Part shown: positions 31,262 through 37,433 of the stretch, piece by piece
Numbering within the stretch: position 1 is the first letter of the stretch
How the letters are laid out: every line of letters starts with the position of its first letter
Assembly (NCBI GenBank): GCA_030149815.1
Contig: JASLHI010000037.1
Span: forward strand, 1 to 37,433
DNA: 37,433 nt
Direction: 5' to 3'
From: Aquirhabdus sp.
GTDB taxonomy: Bacteria > Pseudomonadota > Gammaproteobacteria > Pseudomonadales > Moraxellaceae
Made by a program: the position numbers and the translations under genes
Notes under the pieces: generated by a model
The model's input: only the letters and a program-made list of their open reading frames with translations
Database searches by the model: none
What the model was told of the DNA's origin: nothing

Positions 31262-32104
31262 ATGGCTAGTCATTTGAAAAAAATGCGCTCTTCAACTTTT
31301 TCATGGTCCTCTTTAGATGTTGTCGCACCGTGGCTATTGTTTGTTGGTGTGATCTGGTTATGTTGGCAGCTTGCAAGCATGTTCTGGCTGTTTGTGAATC
31401 CACCGACAGCACCACAGGTGCGTACAGTGATGTTGGGTGGCGCTGTAACAAACAATGTGCCAAACATTATTGGTTTCAGATTGTTTGCTGAACATGGTTC
31501 GGCTATTGGAAACGCGCAACCCGATGTACCCATGCAATTAGAAGGTGTTTTTGTTGCGCAGCCAGATAGCCTTTCAGCGGCAGTGATTAATGTCAAGAAT
31601 GCGTCTACGCGTTATCGCGTTGGACAAAGAATTGAAGGAACAAGCTATCAACTTGCGAGCGTGGATTGGAATCAAGTCTCGCTACAACGCGATGATGGTA
31701 CGATGCAAACCCTTAAATTTGGTGATAGTAATGCTTCTGCCGCAAATGCACTGGTAGCCCCTAATCCCGCTTCCCAGCCACAAAACCCAAATCAGCAAGC
31801 GCAAGCCGCTTTGGATGATGCAGTTCGCCAGATGAAAACAAATCCAAATGCTTACTTGAGTCAGATGGGCTTGGCGATGACTGGAAGGGGTGGGCATGGC
31901 TATGAAGTGACCAGTAATGCTCCTGCAAATGTGCGTAATCAGATGGGTTTGCGCGCAGGTGATAGAGTTATTTCGATCAATGGACAACCCGTTGGCAATC
32001 CTGCAAATGACGCACAATTGTTGCAACAAGTGCAGCAAAGTCATAGTGCACAAGTTCAAATTCAACGCGGTGAACAAACATTAACCATACAACAGAACTT
32101 TTAA
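31262..32104 (+). CDS. gspC: Type II secretion system protein GspC
   Basis: GspC links the inner-membrane platform to the secretin and helps choose substrates. The 280 residues comprise a short cytoplasmic N-terminus, one membrane helix (about 20-45, PWLLFVGVIWLCWQLASMFWLF) and a homology region (FRLFAEHG... MQLEGVFVAQPDSLSAAVI, RVGQRI). A Pro/Gln/Ala-rich linker follows, then a C-terminal PDZ domain (QMGLRAGDRVISINGQPVGN). The gene starts immediately after the gspN stop and is followed by gspD after 40 bases. Confidence 0.92.
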   Translation: MASHLKKMRSSTFSWSSLDVVAPWLLFVGVIWLCWQLASMFWLFVNPPTAPQVRTVMLGGAVTNNVPNIIGFRLFAEHGSAIGNAQPDVPMQLEGVFVAQPDSLSAAVINVKNASTRYRVGQRIEGTSYQLASVDWNQVSLQRDDGTMQTLKFGDSNASAANALVAPNPASQPQNPNQQAQAALDDAVRQMKTNPNAYLSQMGLAMTGRGGHGYEVTSNAPANVRNQMGLRAGDRVISINGQPVGNPANDAQLLQQVQQSHSAQVQIQRGEQTLTIQQNF

Positions 32105-32144
32105 GTTCGTTGTTTAAGATATTACTGAGTTTCAGAAGATTAAA

Positions 32145-34373
32145 ATGACGAAGTCAACGATGCTACAAGCCAGACCACTATCTCGATCAATGCCAATGGA
32201 TTTGCAGGATATGATGCCAAAGTTTAATACAACCCGTCGTTCCACACGTTGGGTTGCGCTGCCGTTACTTACCATGTTGGCGCTTCCTGCATTTGCGCAG
32301 ACTTGGAAAATTAATTTGATGAATGCGGATATCAACGCATTTGTTTCTGAGGTGGCTGACATTACAGGCAAGAATTTTGCGGTTGATCCGCGAGTAAAAG
32401 GTAATGTGACCGTTATTTCGAATAAAGCTCTGAATCGTGATCAGGTTTATGATCTGTTTCAAGGCGTATTGAATGTCAATGGTGTGGTTGCGATTCCATC
32501 TGGAAATACGATTAAGTTAGTTCCAGATGTGAATGCCAAGCAATCAGGTGTCCCTTTTGATTTTCGCAATAACGCGCGTGGTGATGGTGTTGTGACGCGT
32601 GTAATCTGGCTCGACAATACCAACCCAAATGATTTAGTTCCTGCAATACGTCCACTCATGTCGCAATTTGCTCATTTGGCGGCAGTACCAGGCACTAATG
32701 CACTGATTGTGTCGGATCGTGCCGGTAGTATTGAGCAGTTGGCTGGATTGGTACGTTCTTTAGATGGTGGTGCGGATGATAAGTTGGAAGTTATCTCGCT
32801 GAAAGAAACCAATGTCGATGATCTTATGACTCAAATTGATGCGTTGACTGCCACTTCTGTCACTAAAGATGTACGTGGTTCAAGACTACGAATTATTGCG
32901 GACAGCAAAAATAATCGACTGTTAGTCAAAGGTGATGATAAGGCGCGTCAACGAATTAAAGCGCTTGTTAATCAGCTCGATGTTCCACCACGCGACATTT
33001 TAGGGGGGATGCATGTATTCCATCTCAAAAATGCCAGTGCAAAATCCATGGCAACGATGTTGCAAGGATTAATTTCAGGAAGTGGAAGTAATAGCGCTAA
33101 GTCTAGTGGTTATTCGGCGAGCAGTAGTGCGCCTTCTGCGAGTATGTCTAGCGATTCTGGTTCAAATAATACAACGAACTCAAATTCAAGTAATGGTTCA
33201 ACGAATAGCAGTAGTACACCGACAGTTTTTTCTGCGAATGGCGTGAGTATTATTGCTAATGAAGAGCTTAATGCGGTTGTTGTGAAAGCCGATCCGACGA
33301 TGATGCGTGAGATTGGTAGTACGATTGAGCAGTTGGATGTTCGTCGTGCGCAGGTCTTGATTCAGGCGGCAATTGTTGAGGTGTCTGGAAGTAATGTTGA
33401 GCAACTCGGTGTGCAATGGGCGCTGGGCAATGCATCAAGTGGTGTGGGATTGATTAACTTTAGTAATGCGGGTGCGAGTATTGCAACAATTGCAGGTGCG
33501 GTTGCAGCAAAAAGTTATTCCTCAATTAATGCACCAGATGGTGCTTTGCTGGGATTGGGTAAGAGTAAAACCAATAGTAATGGACAAACATCCTTCTATG
33601 GTGCAGTGATTAATGCTTTGAATACGACAAGTGGTGCCAATCTGATTTCTGTCCCTTCGGTGATGGCATTGGATAATGTGAAAGCAGAAATGATTGTAGG
33701 GCAGAATGTCCCATTTATTACAGGAACAACCGCAACGACTGCTGCTGTAGGTGGAACGACGACGCCATTTACAACGGTTGAACGTAAAGACGTTGGGGTT
33801 ACATTGAAGGTGATACCACATATTGGTGAAGGTGGGACGCTGCGTTTAGAGATTGAGCAGGAGGTTTCTGCGATCGTTCCAACCAGCAGTCTGACAGCAT
33901 CAACCTCCGATGTCGTAACCAGTAAGCGTTCAGTTAAAACGACGGTTTTGGCGGATAACGGTCAAACGATCGTGTTGGGTGGTATGATGCAGGATGATAA
34001 TACGCAGTCTGTTAACGCGGTCCCTGGGTTGGGGAGTATTCCGTTAATAGGTGGATTGTTCCGCTCTAAAGCAAACTCATATAATAAAGATAATTTATTG
34101 ATTTTCTTACAGCCTACTATTTTGCGTGATGGGATTAATGCGGATAGTTTGAGTCAAGAGCGATATGATCAAATTCGAGTTCTGCAGCTAGAGCTTGATC
34201 CTAAAGGTGGATTCAGTCGTTTACCATTAGATGTTAATCAAGTTTATGCCCAAGCGGCAGTTGGTGTGAATCCTGTACTGACTTCTGCGATGAAATCGAA
34301 TTTGAATAAACATAAAGCGGCGGCCACGACTGATGAAACGCCTGTCGCACGCTCATCCAGTGGCAACAATTAA
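32145..34373 (+). CDS. gspD: Type II secretion system secretin GspD
   Basis: GspD forms the outer-membrane pore of the type II secretion system. The 742 residues include a long N-region before the signal peptide core (RWVALPLLTMLALPAFA). The N0 domain follows (INLMNADINAFVSEVADITG, DPRVKGNVTVIS), then N1-N3 repeats and the secretin core ending in VPGLGSIPLIGGLFRS and LLIFLQPTIL. N3 contains a Ser/Asn/Gly-rich insertion of about 55 residues (about 305-360). ATG 32145 has only a weak ribosome-binding site. The M66-type protease in this window belongs to a family that type II systems export, so it is a candidate client. Confidence 0.96.
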   Translation: MTKSTMLQARPLSRSMPMDLQDMMPKFNTTRRSTRWVALPLLTMLALPAFAQTWKINLMNADINAFVSEVADITGKNFAVDPRVKGNVTVISNKALNRDQVYDLFQGVLNVNGVVAIPSGNTIKLVPDVNAKQSGVPFDFRNNARGDGVVTRVIWLDNTNPNDLVPAIRPLMSQFAHLAAVPGTNALIVSDRAGSIEQLAGLVRSLDGGADDKLEVISLKETNVDDLMTQIDALTATSVTKDVRGSRLRIIADSKNNRLLVKGDDKARQRIKALVNQLDVPPRDILGGMHVFHLKNASAKSMATMLQGLISGSGSNSAKSSGYSASSSAPSASMSSDSGSNNTTNSNSSNGSTNSSSTPTVFSANGVSIIANEELNAVVVKADPTMMREIGSTIEQLDVRRAQVLIQAAIVEVSGSNVEQLGVQWALGNASSGVGLINFSNAGASIATIAGAVAAKSYSSINAPDGALLGLGKSKTNSNGQTSFYGAVINALNTTSGANLISVPSVMALDNVKAEMIVGQNVPFITGTTATTAAVGGTTTPFTTVERKDVGVTLKVIPHIGEGGTLRLEIEQEVSAIVPTSSLTASTSDVVTSKRSVKTTVLADNGQTIVLGGMMQDDNTQSVNAVPGLGSIPLIGGLFRSKANSYNKDNLLIFLQPTILRDGINADSLSQERYDQIRVLQLELDPKGGFSRLPLDVNQVYAQAAVGVNPVLTSAMKSNLNKHKAAATTDETPVARSSSGNN

Positions 34374-34467
34374 TCAACTGAATGCAACGTCATTTGCACA
34401 AGCCACGACTTAAGTGGCTTGACGCAGATGCTGTGAAGTGAGATCTTCTATAAAAAAGGAGAATACA

Positions 34468-35157
34468 ATGTCACAAGCTATCAGCGCACAAAAAGGTGTT
34501 TCACTTGCTCATTTTGAGCATATCCAAGCTGTATTTTTTGATTTAGATGGAACTTTGGTTGATTCTGCGGCAGATATTATGCGTGCAGTAAACTTTGCGC
34601 TTTATGATATCGGTGTTGATCCTGTTACTAACGCACAGGTTCGTCTGTGGGTAGGGCGTGGTGCAAGTCGTTTGATTCAGTGTGTTCGTGAATGTCGTGG
34701 AATTGCACAAGAGCGACATGATGAGTTGCTCACTTCGTTTTTAAAGCATTATCAAGATGAAGTCTGCGTGGATAGCACGGTTTATGCAGGTGTGCGAGAG
34801 TTTTTAGACTGGTGTCATAAAAATAAACTATATGTCGCTTGTATTACCAATAAACCCTATGTTTCGACCTTAAAATTATTGAAAGCTTTAAATCTGCTTG
34901 GGGATTTCTCGTTAATTCTTGGTGGTGATAGCTTGGAACATCGCAAACCTCATCCAGCGCCGATTTTGCATGCCCTGACGCATTTTGGTGTTCAATCAAA
35001 CCATGCTGTGATGATTGGCGACTCTCGCAATGATATCGAGTCTGCACATGCGGCCTCTGTGCCCTGTATTGCGGTGCGTTACGGCTATAATCATGGTGAG
35101 CCGATTGCGTACTGCGAGCCAGATCTGGTGCTTGATTCATTAGTTGAATTATTATAA
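34468..35157 (+). CDS. gph: Phosphoglycolate phosphatase (HAD family)
   Basis: Gph dephosphorylates 2-phosphoglycolate, formed for example during repair of oxidised DNA ends. The 229-residue protein has all HAD motifs: FFDLDGTLVDS with nucleophile Asp25 and Asp27, ITNKP, KPHP, and the metal-binding MIGDSRNDIESA. The cap domain lies between motifs I and II. The frame opens at a GTG 30 bases earlier, but AAGGAG five bases before ATG 34468 decides the start. Position just upstream of trpE is conserved in Pseudomonas and relatives. Confidence 0.92.
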   Translation: MSQAISAQKGVSLAHFEHIQAVFFDLDGTLVDSAADIMRAVNFALYDIGVDPVTNAQVRLWVGRGASRLIQCVRECRGIAQERHDELLTSFLKHYQDEVCVDSTVYAGVREFLDWCHKNKLYVACITNKPYVSTLKLLKALNLLGDFSLILGGDSLEHRKPHPAPILHALTHFGVQSNHAVMIGDSRNDIESAHAASVPCIAVRYGYNHGEPIAYCEPDLVLDSLVELL

Positions 35158-35164
35158 ATTACTT

Positions 35165-35197
35165 AACGGTTCTGACGTGTTTCAGTGCCGTTTTTTC
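35165..35197 (+). terminator. Rho-independent terminator of gph
   Basis: AACGG (35165-35169) and CCGTT (35188-35192) plus an inner CTGA/TCAG pairing form an interrupted stem, followed by six T. Confidence 0.6.
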
Positions 35198-35225
35198 TAT
35201 TTTTCCTTTCGTTATTGAGAACATC

Positions 35226-35264
35226 ATGACTTATCTAACAGGCGGGTTGCGCTGGCGTCGCTAA
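35226..35264 (+). CDS. Candidate trp leader peptide (12 aa) before trpE
   Basis: ATG at 35226 opens a 12-codon frame MTYLTGGLRWRR with a Trp codon (TGG, 35253-35255) near its end and TAA at 35262-35264. GAGA lies about seven bases upstream. A terminator hairpin starts seven bases after the stop. The layout is that of a transcription attenuator sensing charged tRNA-Trp. Only one Trp codon is present, where classical leaders have two or more, so this remains a candidate. Confidence 0.35.
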   Translation: MTYLTGGLRWRR

Positions 35265-35270
35265 TGGCAT

Positions 35271-35299
35271 GTTTCACCGAGTGGTGAGGCTTATTTTTT
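35271..35299 (+). terminator. Attenuator-like terminator upstream of trpE
   Basis: GTTTCACC (35271-35278) pairs with GGTGAGGC (35283-35290), two wobbles, loop GAGT, followed by TTATTTTTT. It lies between the 12-codon leader and trpE, 56 bases before the trpE start, where premature termination would control trpE expression. Confidence 0.5.
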
Positions 35300-35354
35300 G
35301 CGCTATTTGTGCTAAGCGTTTTCCGATTTCCTGTTTTGAGATGAGTTAAAGATC

Positions 35355-36869
35355 ATGATGAACCTTTCTGAGTTTGAGCGGCTGGTTGCTGCTGGCTATC
35401 GCCATATTCCTGTCTTCCGTCAACGTCTGGCTGATACCGATACGCCTGTATCTGTGTTTGCACGCCTACGTGCTAATGGTTCTGAAGGTGCGCGTTATTT
35501 ATTTGAGTCGGTTCAGGGTGGTGAGCGCTGGGGGCGTTATTCGATTATTGGCCTAGGTTCTGGAACGATATTGCAATATCGTCAAGGCGAAATGCGACTT
35601 CAGCATCCGAATGCGGCAGTTGATGTGATTGATTGTGCTGATCCGTTTGGGTTTATTCGTAATTTTCAAAAGAACTTTAAAACACCGCCTGTGTCAGAAA
35701 CGCCAGCGTTGCCTAATTTTACGGGTGGTCTAGTGGGTTATTTTGCTTATGATTCAGTGCGCTATATTGAGCATAAGTTAAAAAATATTCCCGAGGCTGA
35801 TCCGATCAATTTACCTGATATCTGGTTAATGGTTTCAGATACTGTCATTGTGTTCGATAGCTTACGAGATACCTTGTCACTGATTACCCATGCCGATAGC
35901 CAAGAGCCCGATGCATATCAACGCGCTGTTGCGCGCTTGGATGCGCTGGAACAACAGCTTGCTGCGCCATTGAATTTGGTGGCAAAGCCGCATACTGCAC
36001 CTGTATTTACATCACATACGGGTGATCAGAAGTTTATGGCTGATGTTCAGCGTATTCAGGAGTACATCAAAGCTGGCGACGTGATGCAAGTTGTGCCGAG
36101 TCAGCGCATGAGCAGTCCATTTGATGGTGATGCGTTGTCGGTATATCGCGCCCTTCGTCATTTGAATCCATCGCCGTATATGTTTTTGGTCGATGGGGTG
36201 ACTGTGGGTGATAAGAAGGGGCAGGCTAAACCATTCCAATTGGTAGGTTCATCACCAGAGATTTTGACTCGCTTAGAAAATGGTATTGTCACGGTGCGAC
36301 CGCTAGCGGGTACTCGTCCGCGTGGTAAAACTCCAGAGGAAGAGGCGGCGCTTGAAGCGGATTTGCTGGCAGATGGTAAAGAAATTGCGGAACATCTCAT
36401 GCTCATCGATCTAGGTCGAAATGATGCAGGTCGTGTGAGTCAAATTGGACAGGTCAAAGTTACTGAGCGTATGACCATTGAAAAATATTCTCATGTCATG
36501 CATATCGTGTCGAATGTGGAAGGGGTGGTTCGCCCTGAGTTGGACGCGCTAGATGTGTTTAAAGCGACGTTTCCTGCGGGAACGTTGTCGGGTGCACCGA
36601 AAATCCGTGCTATGGAAATTATTGATGAGTTGGAACCTGTAAAGCGTGGTGTGTTTGGTGGGGCGGTGGGTTATCTCGGATGGCATGGTGAGATGGATAC
36701 CGCGATTGCGATTCGTACTGCTGTTATTACCGATCATCAGGTTCATGTGCAGGCGGGTGCGGGTGTCGTTGCGGACTCTGTACCAGCAAGTGAGTGGAAT
36801 GAAACACTTATAAAAGCTCGCGCAGTAATCAAAGCGGTCGAATTATCAGCAAACGGTTTGCTTTTTTAG
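35355..36869 (+). CDS. trpE: Anthranilate synthase component I
   Basis: TrpE converts chorismate, with ammonia or with glutamine through TrpG, to anthranilate in the first step of tryptophan synthesis. The 504 residues match the family. The N-terminal region with YLFESVQGGERWGRYSIIG forms the tryptophan feedback site. The catalytic domain has VVPSQR, SSPEIL, RPLAGTRPRG, LIDLGRNDAGRV, YSHVMHI, FPAGTLSGAPKIRAMEII and the QAGAGVVADS ending. ATG 35355 and ATG 35358 are both possible. The last seven codons overlap its own terminator hairpin. trpG is not in the window; in related bacteria trpGDC is a separate cluster. Confidence 0.97.
   Translation: MMNLSEFERLVAAGYRHIPVFRQRLADTDTPVSVFARLRANGSEGARYLFESVQGGERWGRYSIIGLGSGTILQYRQGEMRLQHPNAAVDVIDCADPFGFIRNFQKNFKTPPVSETPALPNFTGGLVGYFAYDSVRYIEHKLKNIPEADPINLPDIWLMVSDTVIVFDSLRDTLSLITHADSQEPDAYQRAVARLDALEQQLAAPLNLVAKPHTAPVFTSHTGDQKFMADVQRIQEYIKAGDVMQVVPSQRMSSPFDGDALSVYRALRHLNPSPYMFLVDGVTVGDKKGQAKPFQLVGSSPEILTRLENGIVTVRPLAGTRPRGKTPEEEAALEADLLADGKEIAEHLMLIDLGRNDAGRVSQIGQVKVTERMTIEKYSHVMHIVSNVEGVVRPELDALDVFKATFPAGTLSGAPKIRAMEIIDELEPVKRGVFGGAVGYLGWHGEMDTAIAIRTAVITDHQVHVQAGAGVVADSVPASEWNETLIKARAVIKAVELSANGLLF
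36848..36867 (+). terminator. Rho-independent terminator overlapping the end of trpE
   Basis: AGCAAA (36848-36853), loop CGG, TTTGCT (36857-36862) and six T lie inside the last codons of trpE and touch its TAG stop (36867-36869). A second T run follows at about 36870-36877. Confidence 0.7.
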
Positions 36870-36888
36870 TTTTTTTGGCAAAAGGGGC

Positions 36889-36925
36889 TTGTCAGACTAA
36901 AATCCTCTGCTACAATGCACCCCGC
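36889..36925 (+). promoter_or_regulatory. Promoter of the tRNA (tufB-type) operon with GC-rich discriminator
   Basis: TTGTCA (36889-36894) and TACAAT (36911-36916) are 16 bases apart. The bases after the -10 (GCACCCCGC) are GC-rich, as in stable-RNA promoters under stringent control. Confidence 0.75.
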
Positions 36926-36953
36926 TTCGATGCACTTATCGATGTAAACTTTA

Positions 36954-37029
<76 letters not shown>

Positions 37030-37094
37030 TTTAAGTTTAGGTAGTGTGTTGATGATGTTTGGTTGATGTTCTTGGGAATGTGAATCAAGTGTTC

Positions 37095-37178
37095 GGTGAG
37101 GTTCCCGAGCGGTCAAAGGGATCAGACTGTAACTCTGACGCGAAAGCTTCGAAGGTTCGAATCCTTCCCTCACCACCA
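37095..37178 (+). tRNA. tyrU: tRNA-Tyr (anticodon GUA)
   Basis: 84 bases with acceptor stem GGTGAGG/CCTCACC, anticodon loop CTGTAAC (anticodon GTA), the long variable arm expected of bacterial tRNA-Tyr (about 37136-37152) and encoded CCA. Confidence 0.95.
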
Positions 37179-37213
37179 TATTTGAGTTTGCGGTAACGTT
37201 GGAAACCAGTTGT

Positions 37214-37289
37214 GCGGGAGTAGCTCAGTTGGTAGAGCGTCAGCCTTCCAAGCTGAATGTCGCGAGTTCGACCCTCGTCTCCCGCTCCA
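37214..37289 (+). tRNA. glyT: tRNA-Gly (anticodon UCC)
   Basis: 76 bases with acceptor stem GCGGGAG/CTCCCGC, anticodon loop CTTCCAA (anticodon TCC), T-loop GTTCGAC and encoded CCA. Confidence 0.95.
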
Positions 37290-37350
37290 AATTACAAATA
37301 GCATGGTTTTTGTTGTTGAGCTTGATCTGCTCTTCTATAAAGCAAGTTAT

Positions 37351-37425
<75 letters not shown>

Positions 37426-37433
37426 TTATTTGT

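Overview
The window looks like chromosomal DNA of a gammaproteobacterium, most likely of the family Moraxellaceae (Acinetobacter relatives). This is inferred from gene content, not from a database search. The pointers are a tmRNA tag reading ANDETYALAA, a gspN-gspC-gspD secretion cluster, uvrA/MFS/ssb and gph-trpE gene order, and a thrU-tyrU-glyT-thrT-type tRNA cluster that normally precedes tufB. Base composition is moderate and most genes have clear Shine-Dalgarno sequences.

Layout. 1-283: 3' part of the tmRNA gene and its terminator. 506-1738 (-): geranylgeranyl-reductase-family flavoprotein. 1976-4075 (+): large M66-type zinc metalloprotease lipoprotein. 4219-4398: tiny membrane ORF. 4418-6455 (-): overlapping response regulator/histidine kinase pair, with an MdtD-like drug exporter upstream on the same strand (6665-8098). 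8376-10190 (+): small membrane protein and a translationally coupled pair of unknown genes. 10235-11012: Cys-rich unknown ORF flanked by two copies of a dyad repeat. 11016-12827 (-): cyclic-nucleotide-domain/patatin phospholipase.

13153-18251 (+) is the most notable region. It holds rhodanese, serine O-acetyltransferase (EpsC type), a family 2A (SrpI-like) encapsulin shell and a SufS-type cysteine desulfurase with a very long disordered N-terminal extension. This is the set expected of a sulfur-handling protein nanocompartment. Serine acetyltransferase feeds cysteine synthesis, the desulfurase takes sulfur from cysteine inside the shell, and rhodanese can move sulfane sulfur. Here the cargo extension carries a tandem duplication of about 100 residues and three FYFL motifs.

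18366-22026: ferritin-like PF10118 protein with a divergent TetR regulator and a palindromic operator candidate, then pirin and a periplasmic catalase-like protein. 22165-27260: uvrA (-), a complex MITE-like inverted repeat, a YajR-like transporter and ssb. 27434-29575: flotillin/SPFH protein with tandem N-terminal modules reminiscent of vault protein architecture. 29919-30254: H-NS-family protein behind an AT-rich leader. 30479-34373: type II secretion genes gspN, gspC, gspD. 34468-36869: gph and trpE, with a candidate leader-peptide attenuator between them. 36954-37425: four tRNAs (Thr-UGU, Tyr-GUA, Gly-UCC, Thr-GGU) behind a strong promoter with a GC-rich discriminator.
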